Shown here piece by piece: positions 39,228-47,652 of a DNA stretch of 64,000 bases. Within the stretch, counting starts at the first letter, position 1, and each line of letters begins with the position of its first letter. Below the pieces are notes generated by a model. That model saw nothing but the letters and a program-made list of their open reading frames with translations. It was not told the DNA's origin and did no database searches. A program made the position numbers and the translations under genes. Source of the DNA: Candidatus Nanopelagicus limnes (GTDB taxonomy: Bacteria; Actinomycetota; Actinomycetes; Nanopelagicales; Nanopelagicaceae); contig NZ_CP016768.2 in assembly GCF_002287885.2 (NCBI RefSeq), positions 868,001 to 932,000 of the forward strand. Direction: 5' to 3'.

Positions 39228-40505
39228 TTAAGCCTTGCCTGCTTCGTAAGCTGCAGCAAGATCCTTAGCAAGTCCGGCGTTATCTTTGAATCCGCCTGAG
39301 AAATACTTACCAACGGCTGCGTTGTACTTAGCCATCAGTGCGTTATTTCCATTTACTCCATGAACTGTTGAACCGACTAAGCGATCCTTTGACCAGTCAG
39401 AAGAAGCTGATTTTAGATAATCATCGTATAGGGATAGATCAGCATCTGTACGAGCTGAAATTGATCCCTTCTTTGGATTAAATGCATCCTGTCCTGCTTG
39501 TGATCCACAAACCTTCAACCATGCAATTGCAGCGTTGCGGTGTGGAGCACCAACTGGAAGTGTGAATGAATCTGATAGCCATTGGTATGTACCAACAGTT
39601 CCTGGAGCTGCTGCGAATGTGTAGTCAGTTCCAAGCTTTAGACCATCTGATTGCCACTGAGCAGAAGCCCAGTCACCCATAATGAAGAATCCTGCTTTAC
39701 CAGAAGTTACTAACTTACCTGCATCTGGCCAATCAAGATTTCCTGCACCCTTATTTCCATAAGAAAGTGCCTTCTGGAAGTTCTTAAGACCGGCAGCAAC
39801 TTCTGGACCTGTCCATGAAGTTGAACCGTTGTATAGACCTTCGAACTTATCTGCACCCATTGATGCTAGAAGCATCCAGTCAAGAAGGTGAGCAATCGCC
39901 CAGTCTCCCTTTCCTGCAAGGGCTAGACCAGTTACGCCAGCCTTCTTAAACTTCTCAAGATCTGCAAAGAATTCATCAAGAGTTGCAGGAGCCTTGGTTA
40001 CGCCAGCCTTTGTTGCAGTTGCTGGATTCCACCAAAGTACATTTGCTCTGTGAATGTTTACAGGTACTGAGTAAATTTTTCCATCTACAGTAAGAGTCTT
40101 AATTAAGTCAGCTGGGAATATCTTGTCCCAACCTTCAGATGCGTACAAAGAAGTTAAATCTTCTAGTTGTCCGCCCTTTACATAACCATCAAGCTCCATA
40201 CCAGCGTGTGCTTGGAATGAATCAGGTGGCTCGTTAGCATCTAAACGGCTCTGTAGTACAGCCTTTGCGTTTACACCAGCACCACCGGCAACAGCAGCGT
40301 TAATAAACTCTGTGTTTGGGTTTTGTGCTGCGTAAACATCGATCATTCCTTGTAGGCCAGCAGCTTCGCCACCAGATGCCCACCAGGTAAAGATTTCAAA
40401 CTCTGTGTCTTCGTTCGCTGCTTCATCAGATGATGATGAACAACCAGTTACCGCAAGGGCAATAGCTGCTGCAGCTGCAACAAGACGAAATGAACTTCTA
40501 CGCAT
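39228..40505 (-). CDS. Sugar-binding lipoprotein of the maltose-type ABC transporter
   Basis: 425 residues, SBP_bac_1 fold. A signal peptide with lipobox AVTGC (Cys22) and acidic/Ser linker is followed by FEIFTWWASGGEAAGLQGM, NPNTEFINAAVAGG, IYSVPVNIHRANVLWWNP and KAGFFIMGDWASAQW, as in glucose/mannose-type binding proteins. It should capture a mono- or short oligosaccharide outside the cell. TGGAGA precedes the ATG. It heads an eight-gene operon running to 33296. Confidence 0.93.
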   Translation of the reverse strand: MRRSSFRLVAAAAAIALAVTGCSSSSDEAANEDTEFEIFTWWASGGEAAGLQGMIDVYAAQNPNTEFINAAVAGGAGVNAKAVLQSRLDANEPPDSFQAHAGMELDGYVKGGQLEDLTSLYASEGWDKIFPADLIKTLTVDGKIYSVPVNIHRANVLWWNPATATKAGVTKAPATLDEFFADLEKFKKAGVTGLALAGKGDWAIAHLLDWMLLASMGADKFEGLYNGSTSWTGPEVAAGLKNFQKALSYGNKGAGNLDWPDAGKLVTSGKAGFFIMGDWASAQWQSDGLKLGTDYTFAAAPGTVGTYQWLSDSFTLPVGAPHRNAAIAWLKVCGSQAGQDAFNPKKGSISARTDADLSLYDDYLKSASSDWSKDRLVGSTVHGVNGNNALMAKYNAAVGKYFSGGFKDNAGLAKDLAAAYEAGKA

Positions 40506-40732
40506 TCATTTCTCCATTTCTTCTCTATAGGAAGTGGTACAACGAGGATCGTCGAACCTGAATGAATCTTTGTACTCACCAGTTAGGTAGTCAATCAAGG
40601 CGGGCTAATATTTAGTTAATAATCACTTGTTTATCTAAAATTTATCTAAAAGTTATAAAGACTCACGCCCAATGCCTCAAGTAGTACTTAAGGGTCTATA
40701 AGTAAGAAGAAAAAGCCCCTAATCTTTAGGCC
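40506..40732. promoter_or_regulatory. Divergent promoter region of the two central sugar operons
   Basis: A 227-bp gap without a gene between the binding-protein gene (minus) and the RraA-like gene (plus). On the plus strand TATAAG at 40697-40702 is a likely -10. Operator-like dyads are AAGTAGTACTT at 40679-40689 upstream of it and CCTAA-TCT-TTAGG at 40718-40730 between it and the start codon, ending 2 nt before the ATG. A direct repeat TTTATCTAAAA occurs near 40629-40652. The cognate regulator is not in the window. Confidence 0.45.
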
Positions 40733-41404
40733 ATGGCCAATAAAGATTACGATTTAGCAAAACTGTCCACCATATTTACCGCAGCCTTAGCCTCTGATTG
40801 TTTAGATCATATGGATTTGCGTAATCAAGTTTTAAAACCAGATATCCAAATGCTTTCAGGTGATGGCGTGATGATGGGATACGCATTTCCCGTAAGAGTT
40901 GAAGCAGTTTTCACAGCTCCTGATGTGCCATACGTTGGATTACTTAAAGCATTGGACGCAGTTGGCAAAGATCAAGTTTATGTAACACCATCTAATCGAA
41001 ATAATGGCGGTAATCATCCAGCAGCATTTTGGGGAGAATTACTTTCAACTGCTTGCAAACACAAAGGTGTGGCAGGTGCGTTAACTGATGGACCAGTAAG
41101 GGATACCACCAGAATGCAAGCGTTAGGATTTAAAGTTTTTGGTGTGCAAACCTCACCCCTTGATATTAATTCAAGGTATGAAGTGGTTGAACATAATGTG
41201 GCAGCCGAGATTGATGGCGTAATGATTAATCCAGGAGATTTAATTGTTGGCGATATTGATGGTGTGGTAATTGTGCCAAAGGCTGCGATCGATGAGGTAA
41301 TTGCCAGAGTGGAAGAGAAAAACTCTGGGGAGAACTTGTTTAGAAAAGCTGTTAAAGATGGCATGGCTCCAAGTGAGGCATTTGCAAAGTATGGAGTCTT
41401 ATAA
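40733..41404 (+). CDS. RraA-like protein (aldolase/decarboxylase-type fold)
   Basis: 223 residues. The RraA fold signature is GGNHPAAFWGELLSTACKHK, then GVAGALTDGPVRDT with the substrate/metal-binding Asp-Gly and Arg-Asp, then FGVQTSPLD and GDLIVGDIDGVVIVP. Relatives include 4-hydroxy-4-methyl-2-oxoglutarate aldolases and RNase E inhibitors; the latter role is unlikely in a sugar operon. It abuts an OMPDC/HPS-like gene with zero spacing, which mirrors archaeal HPS-RraA fusion proteins. A sugar-derived keto acid or phosphate is the likely substrate. Confidence 0.8.
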   Translation: MANKDYDLAKLSTIFTAALASDCLDHMDLRNQVLKPDIQMLSGDGVMMGYAFPVRVEAVFTAPDVPYVGLLKALDAVGKDQVYVTPSNRNNGGNHPAAFWGELLSTACKHKGVAGALTDGPVRDTTRMQALGFKVFGVQTSPLDINSRYEVVEHNVAAEIDGVMINPGDLIVGDIDGVVIVPKAAIDEVIARVEEKNSGENLFRKAVKDGMAPSEAFAKYGVL

Positions 41405-42118
41405 GTGAAACCGATTGTGCAAGTTTCCTTAGATCTAACCGATATTAAAGAGGCGATGGAGATGGCTCACACCGCTATGCGGGCCGGTGTTGATTGGTTA
41501 GAGGCTGGTACGCCATTTATTTTGGCTGAAGGATTACATGGCGTGCGCGCCCTTAGAAAAGAGTTTCCTCATATTCCAGTGGTAGCAGATTTAAAAACTA
41601 TGGATGGTGGATATTTAGAGGCGCAGATGATGGCAAAAGCTGGCGCCACTCATGTTGTTGTAATGGCAAGAGCGCATCCAGAGACAATTAAAGTTGTTGT
41701 GCAAGCTGGTAAGGATTACGGCATCACAGTTATGGGAGATAACTTAGGTTGTGAAGATATGGTTGATGGTGCACGTGTGCTTGAAGATTTAGGTTGTGAC
41801 ATGATTATTCATCACATTGGTTATGACGAACGACGTGGCATTGCAGCTAGGGGTGAGGTTGCACCAAATCCACTTGATCAATTAAAAGCAGTTGTTGATG
41901 CAGTTGGTATTCCAGTGCAAGCTGTTGGTGGTTTATCACTGGAGCAAGCAATAGCTTGCCCCTCATATGGTGCACCTTTGGTAGTAATTGGCGCCCCTCT
42001 TGCTATTGATGCTGATTCATTTTCAAAGGGTGCTGGAAATGTTGAAGAAGTTCTTAGAAAAATTTGTGAAAAGGTTCATGCATATGGTGATATTCCAATT
42101 ACGCCAAGGGTTAGGTGA
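41405..42118 (+). CDS. OMPDC-superfamily enzyme: hexulose-6-phosphate synthase or 3-keto-gulonate-6-P decarboxylase-like
   Basis: 237 residues, a (beta/alpha)8 barrel. The superfamily DxKxxD motif is ADLKTMD (Asp62, Lys64, Asp67) followed by GG and GATHVVVMARAHPETI. The HPS/KGPDC branch is indicated by these and by VQAVGGLSLEQA and VVIGAPLAIDAD at the phosphate site. Whether it releases formaldehyde or CO2, or does neither, is not readable. The start is GTG at 41405, immediately after the RraA-like stop; it is followed 7 nt later by an alcohol dehydrogenase. Confidence 0.82.
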   Translation: MKPIVQVSLDLTDIKEAMEMAHTAMRAGVDWLEAGTPFILAEGLHGVRALRKEFPHIPVVADLKTMDGGYLEAQMMAKAGATHVVVMARAHPETIKVVVQAGKDYGITVMGDNLGCEDMVDGARVLEDLGCDMIIHHIGYDERRGIAARGEVAPNPLDQLKAVVDAVGIPVQAVGGLSLEQAIACPSYGAPLVVIGAPLAIDADSFSKGAGNVEEVLRKICEKVHAYGDIPITPRVR

Positions 42119-42125
42119 TTAAAAA

Positions 42126-43160
42126 ATGAAATCTCTAGCAGTTGTTAACTTCTCATCAAAGCCAGGCAGTGTTGAATTACAAGAGATTGAGTATCCACTC
42201 TTTGGTGATGATGATGTCATTATGCAGGTGGAGGCGGTAAGTGTTTGTGGCTCAGATCTACATCAATGGCATGGCACAAACTCTTGGGAGGTTAATTACC
42301 CAGTTGTCTTAGGACATGAGTTTTGTGGCGTTATAAAAGAGCTAGGTAAAAATGTTAAATCTGCTGGCAAATGGCAGGTTGGTGATCGAGTAGTAACTGA
42401 GACTGCTGCGGTAATTGATACCGATTCACCATTATCTAGACAGGGTAAGTACAACTTAGATCCATCTCGTAAAGGATTTGGTTATGGTGTTAATGGCGGC
42501 ATGACTAGATATGCCAAGGTCGCAGCCCGCTTACTTCACAAAATTCCAACCAACATCTCATTTGATTATGCAGCAATGACTGAGCCATGCGCTGTCGCCT
42601 ATAGCGCAACCATTGCTCCTGGCTTTGTTCGACCAGGAGATCGAATTGTGGTTTATGGACCTGGTCCAATCGGTGTTTTATGCGCAGCAATGGCGAAATT
42701 AGCAGGAGCTGAGGTTGCATTAGTTGGCTTAGAAAAAGATAAAACTAGATTAGAGATTGCAAAATCTTATGGCTGTGAAGTAATTATTGGCGATGCAAGT
42801 GAATGGGCAAAAAGTGTTGATGGGTTAGGCGCCGATGGCGTGGTTGATGCGGCTGGTGTTAGTGCTTCATTAAAAAATGCCTTAGCTGTTATCAGGCCAA
42901 ATGGTTGGATATCAAAGGTTGGCTGGGGACCACAACCATTAGATTTTTCACTTGATCCATTGGTAGCAAAAAATGTCACCTTGCGTGGAAGTTTTTCTCA
43001 CAACTGGCCAATGTGGGAGCGGGTCTTAAGATTATTAGAAAGTGGAAAATTAGATTTAAAACCAGTTTTAGGTGGAGTATTCCCAATTAAAGATTGGCAG
43101 GTTGCATTTGAGAAGATGCAATCTGGTGAGATTTTAAAATCTGTAATTAGGCCTGAGTAA
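42126..43160 (+). CDS. Zinc-dependent medium-chain alcohol/polyol dehydrogenase
   Basis: 344 residues. VSVCGSDLHQWHG carries the catalytic-zinc Cys, GHEFCGVI the His/Glu, and VYGPGPIGVLCAAMAKLAGA the Rossmann motif of threonine/sorbitol dehydrogenase-type MDRs. The structural-zinc four-Cys lobe is replaced by a loop without Cys (about 95-125), as in some sugar dehydrogenases. It would oxidise a secondary hydroxyl of a sugar acid or polyol using NAD. It lies between the OMPDC-like and SDR genes in one operon. Confidence 0.9.
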   Translation: MKSLAVVNFSSKPGSVELQEIEYPLFGDDDVIMQVEAVSVCGSDLHQWHGTNSWEVNYPVVLGHEFCGVIKELGKNVKSAGKWQVGDRVVTETAAVIDTDSPLSRQGKYNLDPSRKGFGYGVNGGMTRYAKVAARLLHKIPTNISFDYAAMTEPCAVAYSATIAPGFVRPGDRIVVYGPGPIGVLCAAMAKLAGAEVALVGLEKDKTRLEIAKSYGCEVIIGDASEWAKSVDGLGADGVVDAAGVSASLKNALAVIRPNGWISKVGWGPQPLDFSLDPLVAKNVTLRGSFSHNWPMWERVLRLLESGKLDLKPVLGGVFPIKDWQVAFEKMQSGEILKSVIRPE

Positions 43161-43161
43161 A

Positions 43162-43929
43162 ATGAGATTAAAAGATAAGGTAATAATCATTACCGGTGCA
43201 ACCTCTGGTATTGGTAGCGCAATTGCAATTAAAGCCGTCAGTGAGGGAGCTAAGGTATTAATCCACGGCATTGATCAGGCTGGTGGGCAAAAGATTGTTG
43301 ATCAATTAGGAGAAAGCGCCGCCCTTTGTATTGCAGATTTAGCAGATCAATCTGCACCAAAAAAGATTGCAGATGCTGCGATCTCAGCCTTTGGCAAGAT
43401 TGATGGATTAGTTAATAACGCTGCAATTATTGAGCGAAATAATCTTTTGCAGTTAACGCCTGAGGCCTTTGCAAAAACTATTACAGTTAATTTGCAATCA
43501 GCGCTTTTTCTAATTCAAGCTTGCTTTGAACACCTTAAGAAAAGCAAGGGCGCTGTTTTAAATATTGGTTCAATTAATGCCTACAGTGGTGAGTCATCAC
43601 TTCTGGCATACAGTATTGGCAAAGCGGGCCTGCAAACAATGACTAGAAATTTAGCTAATGCTCATGGCATAGATCAGGTTAGATTTAATTTAATTAATCC
43701 TGGCTGGATATTGACGCAGCGTGAGTATGTTGATCAAATTAAAAAAGGAATGCCAGATAAGTGGCCAGAGAAGTTAGGTAAAGAGAATATTCCTTTTGGC
43801 GTTATGAGCACACCAGAGCAATTAGCTGCTGCTTGTATTTACTGGTTAGGTGATGAGTCCCGGCCATTTACAGGTTCAGTTGTTGAGTTAGAGCAGTTCT
43901 CAATTATTGGCAGAAATCCTGAGAAGTAA
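43162..43929 (+). CDS. SDR-family dehydrogenase
   Basis: 255 residues. GATSGIG cofactor motif, VNNAAII, LNIGSINAYSG and the catalytic YSIGKAG. HGID at the end of strand two suggests NAD. The C-terminal part (SRPFTGSVVELEQ) deviates from the usual GxxVxVDGG ending. A partner of the preceding Zn-dehydrogenase in interconverting a sugar acid seems likely; the substrate is unknown. One nucleotide separates it from each neighbour or less. Confidence 0.88.
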   Translation: MRLKDKVIIITGATSGIGSAIAIKAVSEGAKVLIHGIDQAGGQKIVDQLGESAALCIADLADQSAPKKIADAAISAFGKIDGLVNNAAIIERNNLLQLTPEAFAKTITVNLQSALFLIQACFEHLKKSKGAVLNIGSINAYSGESSLLAYSIGKAGLQTMTRNLANAHGIDQVRFNLINPGWILTQREYVDQIKKGMPDKWPEKLGKENIPFGVMSTPEQLAAACIYWLGDESRPFTGSVVELEQFSIIGRNPEK

Positions 43930-44826
43930 ATGCCTAAGTTAGCCGCCTTTCCAAAAGGTTTTATCAAGCAATTAGTTTCTGGGCAAATGAGTATTTATGA
44001 GTGGATTAAATTAGGCGATGAATTAAATGTTGATGGCCTGGAGTTTTATAACAACTTTGCTGATGTGAAAGATCCATCAAATTGGCCAAAGGTTCGAAAG
44101 GCTGTTGAAGATACCGGCATGGTTATTCCAATGATGTGCGCCTCCCCTGATTTCACAATCCCAGATGAGGCTTTGCGAAATAAGGAGATAGAGAAAGAAA
44201 TTTTTGCAATCGAAATGAGTGCAGCACTCGGTGCTAAATACTGCCGTGTCTTATCTGGGCAGAGGAGAAAAGATATTACTCGGGATGAGGGAATGAAATA
44301 TGTTGTTGATGCAATTAATGCATGTATTCCAGCAGCCATAGAACATGGCGTGACTTTGATAATTGAAAATCATTACAAAGATGATTTCTGGACCGAGCCA
44401 GAGTTTGCGCAAATGATGGATGTCTTTGTTGACTTAGTTTCTCGGATTGATTCACCACATTTTGGAGTTAATTTTGATCCATCAAATGCAATTGCAGCAG
44501 GTGAAGAGCCACTTGAGCTATTAGAGAAAGTAAAGCATCGAGTTTTAACTATGCACGCCTCTGATCGCTACCTTGCTAATGGCACCATTGAAGATTTACG
44601 CAAAGCAGAGGGCGGGAGTGCTGGTTATGTTTCATTCTTTAAACATGGCGTTATTGGTAAAGGGCTAAATGATTATGATGCGATTTTTAAAACATTAAAA
44701 GATGTCGGCTTTGATAGTTGGATCTCAATTGAAGATGGCGTGGATGGCATGGAGCAGATGCACGAAAGCGCAGATTTCTTACGCGAAAAGATTAAAAAGT
44801 ATTGGCCTAATTACCAGCCACGATAA
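43930..44826 (+). CDS. Sugar phosphate isomerase/epimerase (AP-endonuclease 2 fold)
   Basis: 298 residues, xylose isomerase-like TIM barrel. Metal ligands are expected in the conserved IIENHYKDD (Glu), VNFDPSNAI (Asp), TMHASDRY (His) and SIEDGVDG (Glu) segments, all visible. Family members epimerise keto sugars or their phosphates (for example L-xylulose-5-P or D-tagatose 3-epimerases). It is the last gene of the plus-strand operon, and its final 20 nt overlap the tail of the convergent dehydrogenase gene. Confidence 0.87.
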   Translation: MPKLAAFPKGFIKQLVSGQMSIYEWIKLGDELNVDGLEFYNNFADVKDPSNWPKVRKAVEDTGMVIPMMCASPDFTIPDEALRNKEIEKEIFAIEMSAALGAKYCRVLSGQRRKDITRDEGMKYVVDAINACIPAAIEHGVTLIIENHYKDDFWTEPEFAQMMDVFVDLVSRIDSPHFGVNFDPSNAIAAGEEPLELLEKVKHRVLTMHASDRYLANGTIEDLRKAEGGSAGYVSFFKHGVIGKGLNDYDAIFKTLKDVGFDSWISIEDGVDGMEQMHESADFLREKIKKYWPNYQPR

Positions 44827-45712
44827 TATTATTTAGCGGCTTACCCTCTGCTAATAAATTTAGCTGTGATTCAAATAAACTTCTTGCCCGTTTATCAAAA
44901 GCTGATGAATTGCCACCAACATGTGGTGAAATCAGAACTCCCTTTGCAGACCAAAGTGGATGATCCTTTGGCAGTGGCTCTGGGTCAGTAACATCTAAAG
45001 CAGCAGTAATACGACCAGAGTTAAGCTCTTTTAATAACGCATCTGTGTCAACAATGGGCCCGCGAGCAACATTTACCAATAGCGCGCCATCCTTCATTAA
45101 GGCTAGGCGTCGAGCATCAAATAAATGTTTACTCTCTTTAGTTAATGGCAAAATCAAAAAAATCACATCAAGAGTTGGTAGGTGTTTATCTAAATCAGAA
45201 ATTGCAATGGTGTTATCCCGACCGCTTTGCGTGAAGGCAACAATTTCAACTGAAAAACCAGAGAGCATTCTGGCAATGGTTGAACCAATTGAGCCGTAAC
45301 CAATAATTCCAACTTTGCGATCATTAATTGAGTTATAGGTTTTATTGACCCATTCACCCTGATCTTGATCTCTAATAAATGTAACAAAGCCGCGCAAGGA
45401 GGCGATTGCAAGAGCAACTGCTAATTCAGCAGTTGAATCATCATGAATGCCACGGCCATTACACAAAGTAATTCCTGGCCTAAGAAACTCAAGTGCGTCC
45501 TCATAACCAGCATTTGGAACTTGTAATACTTTTAAGTTTGGCATTTTCTTAGTTAATTCAAGGGCTGGCCGGCCACCCATATAGGTTGGAACATAAAAGG
45601 TAACCTCAGACATATCCCCGGTTGCAGCAGGAGTAGTTGCAGGTGATAGGCGCTTGAAATTACTTGGAACTTTTAAATCATCCCATTGCGTCCAAACTAC
45701 ATGTTCACTCAT
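44807..45712 (-). CDS. D-isomer 2-hydroxyacid dehydrogenase
   Basis: 301 residues. The NAD Rossmann motif is VGIIGYGSIGSTIA, the substrate Arg lies in VNVARGPIVD, the catalytic Glu region in DVTDPEPLPKDHPLW and the His in ISPHVGGNS, so the active site is complete. Such enzymes reduce 2-keto acids to D-2-hydroxy acids or the reverse. In this operon, after the FAH-type hydrolase, a short keto acid from sugar cleavage is a reasonable substrate. The start overlaps the hydrolase stop (TAATG). Confidence 0.9.
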   Translation of the reverse strand: MSEHVVWTQWDDLKVPSNFKRLSPATTPAATGDMSEVTFYVPTYMGGRPALELTKKMPNLKVLQVPNAGYEDALEFLRPGITLCNGRGIHDDSTAELAVALAIASLRGFVTFIRDQDQGEWVNKTYNSINDRKVGIIGYGSIGSTIARMLSGFSVEIVAFTQSGRDNTIAISDLDKHLPTLDVIFLILPLTKESKHLFDARRLALMKDGALLVNVARGPIVDTDALLKELNSGRITAALDVTDPEPLPKDHPLWSAKGVLISPHVGGNSSAFDKRARSLFESQLNLLAEGKPLNNIIVAGN

Positions 45713-46578
45713 TATTTAATCCGATCGTTAATATCTTCAGGTGTTAATGCAACTTTGTTAACTAAAGTTCCAATTTGATCAACGATAATGGTAACTACAT
45801 CCCCTGCCATTAGAGAAATATCAAGAGGTGGCACAATTCCTGTTCCAGTAGAAAGGACTACGCCCACTGGAAAGTGTTGGCATTTAAACAAGTAATCAAT
45901 TAAGTCATCAAAGCTTCGGTTTAGAGATTTAAGTGAGGTCTCTGCCTGCCAAACAATTGAGCCAGCTCTTTCAATCTTGGCATATATATCTAACTTGTCA
46001 TGATCAACAATTTCCCAAATCGGTCTAATCATTGGTCCTAATGCATTTGATCCGTAGTAAATCTTTGCTTGCGAAAGATAAAGTGGATTCTCTCCTTCAA
46101 TGTTTCTTGAAGTCATATCATTACAAATACTCATGCCAATTAGCTCACCAAATTTATTCATCACAATTGCTACCTCAGGCTCTGGCACGGAGGTTTGAGC
46201 ATCGGCTCGAATTCCAACCTCACCCTCATGACCAACAGTTCTGCGAGCAGTTGCTTTAAAAAATAACTCTGGTCTATCTGCTTCATAAACTAATTGGTAA
46301 ACATCCGGAATATCACTCTCTTCTTTTCGAGCATCCCTTGAGCGTTGATAGGTAACGCCTGCTCCCCAAACCTCAGTATCGATTGCAACTGGTGCTACTA
46401 ATTTACCTTTTACTTCAGTGCTGCCTGCTGCATCGTAGGCTTTTCTAAAATCAGCCATATGTAATGAAAGCGCGTCAGATAAATTTTTAATCTTCTCTAT
46501 TTCAAAGTACTTGCCATTTATCTCTTTGACTAAGTGATAAGGATTAGATGGAGTTTGAATTACCGCTAAATGGCTCAT
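45712..46578 (-). CDS. Fumarylacetoacetate hydrolase family, probable 2,4-diketo-3-deoxy-L-fuconate hydrolase
   Basis: 288 residues. The FAH fold signatures are [14 protein letters not shown], the metal ligands in [34 protein letters not shown] and the C-terminal [10 protein letters not shown] with [11 protein letters not shown]. Family members hydrolyse C-C bonds of diketo acids. With fuconate pathway candidates in the same island, cleavage of 2,4-diketo-3-deoxy-L-fuconate to pyruvate and L-lactate is the best specific guess. It sits 3 nt after the aldo-keto reductase gene. Confidence 0.85.
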   Translation of the reverse strand: MSHLAVIQTPSNPYHLVKEINGKYFEIEKIKNLSDALSLHMADFRKAYDAAGSTEVKGKLVAPVAIDTEVWGAGVTYQRSRDARKEESDIPDVYQLVYEADRPELFFKATARRTVGHEGEVGIRADAQTSVPEPEVAIVMNKFGELIGMSICNDMTSRNIEGENPLYLSQAKIYYGSNALGPMIRPIWEIVDHDKLDIYAKIERAGSIVWQAETSLKSLNRSFDDLIDYLFKCQHFPVGVVLSTGTGIVPPLDISLMAGDVVTIIVDQIGTLVNKVALTPEDINDRIK

Positions 46579-46581
46579 CTA

Positions 46582-47574
46582 TTAGAGTTCAATTCGATTC
46601 ACTAAGCCAGACTCCTCAAGTGCGTCCCACACAGCAGCTGGAATATCACGATCAAAGTCGGCAATATTTGAAGTTAACTCTTTAACTGTTCTAGATCCAG
46701 TTAGCACTGAGGTGACAGCAGGATGGCGAAGTGGGAATTGAATAGCTGCTGCAGTAAGTGGAATGTGAAAATCACCAAGCAGTTGCTTGATTTGTTGCGC
46801 GCGTTTAATTAATTCATCACTTGCAGGTGCATAATCAAATGTTGCACCGGCAACTGGGTTTGCCAAAATTCCTGAGTTATAAACACCACCAATTACTACT
46901 GCGGTATTTTTCTTTTTACACTCTTTAAATAAGTGTTCTTGGGCTGATTGATCAAGGAGTGAGAATCTGCCAGCAATTAAAATAATATCTAGATCCATCT
47001 CTTTAACTGCCTTAATAGATGGTGCGCAGTAATTCATACCGACACCAATTCCTTTTAAAACACCCTGGGAGCGAAGTTCATCTAGAACTCCATAAGACTT
47101 CTCGATTGCTTCACCAATTCGATCATCAGCATCATGAATATAGGCAATGTCAAAGGAAGAAACATTTAAACGCTTTAGGCTATCTTCGATTGAGCGAAGA
47201 ATTCCATCCCGTGAAAAGTCAAAAACTGGAATTACATTTGGATCAATATCGGCAAAGCTACCTAGTGAATCATCAATTACTTTTTTGTTTGGATCAATTT
47301 TTTCAAGTACGCGCCCAACCTTGGTTGAGAGCACAAATGGTTTTCCTGATTTATTTAAGGCAGCGCCTAATCTTTTTTCAGCAATTCCATAGCCATATAA
47401 AGGTGCGGTATCGAAGTAATTAATTCCGGCATCTACTGCTGCCAAAATTGTTGACTCCGCTTCAGAGTCGGCAACAGAAGTAAATAAGCCACCAAGGGGC
47501 GCGGTTCCTAGCGCAAGCTTTGTTACGTAACGATCTATGCGTGAAATTTTTACTAATTCGCTATGACGGGCCAT
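46582..47574 (-). CDS. Aldo-keto reductase, probable L-fucose (D-threo-aldose) 1-dehydrogenase
   Basis: About 330 residues. The AKR catalytic residues are Asp55 and Tyr60 in YFDTAPLYGYG with Lys in STKVGR and His in IHDADDR. Sequence order TKLALGTAPLGGLF, GIGVGMNY and TAAAIQFPLRHPAV matches D-threo-aldose 1-dehydrogenases, which oxidise L-fucose to L-fuconolactone. ATG 47574 is preferred to GTG 47580 because TATACT (47589-47584) ends 10 nt before it, as for a leaderless mRNA. It heads the operon with the FAH-type hydrolase and the hydroxyacid dehydrogenase. Confidence 0.87.
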   Translation of the reverse strand: MARHSELVKISRIDRYVTKLALGTAPLGGLFTSVADSEAESTILAAVDAGINYFDTAPLYGYGIAEKRLGAALNKSGKPFVLSTKVGRVLEKIDPNKKVIDDSLGSFADIDPNVIPVFDFSRDGILRSIEDSLKRLNVSSFDIAYIHDADDRIGEAIEKSYGVLDELRSQGVLKGIGVGMNYCAPSIKAVKEMDLDIILIAGRFSLLDQSAQEHLFKECKKKNTAVVIGGVYNSGILANPVAGATFDYAPASDELIKRAQQIKQLLGDFHIPLTAAAIQFPLRHPAVTSVLTGSRTVKELTSNIADFDRDIPAAVWDALEESGLVNRIEL

Positions 47575-47600
47575 ATTCACAATAGTATAGGAGCGTGTTG

Positions 47601-47618
47601 GAATAGTGAATACTGTTC
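47601..47618. promoter_or_regulatory. Candidate operator between the AKR and SDR operons
   Basis: GAATAGT-GAAT-ACTGTTC is an inverted repeat with 7-bp arms and one mismatch, placed in the 78-bp divergent region. A third AATAGT half-site occurs at 47581-47586 over the AKR -10. This is the size and placement of a GntR- or LacI-type operator controlling both directions, but no regulator gene is nearby. Confidence 0.4.
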
Positions 47619-47652
47619 GCCTACTGAGATAGCAGATCGGAAGATAAAGATT

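Noticed and set aside
40733-41404. RNase E activity regulator RraA proper
   Set aside because: Only the fold is shared; operon context is sugar catabolism and many RraA-fold proteins are aldolases or decarboxylases.
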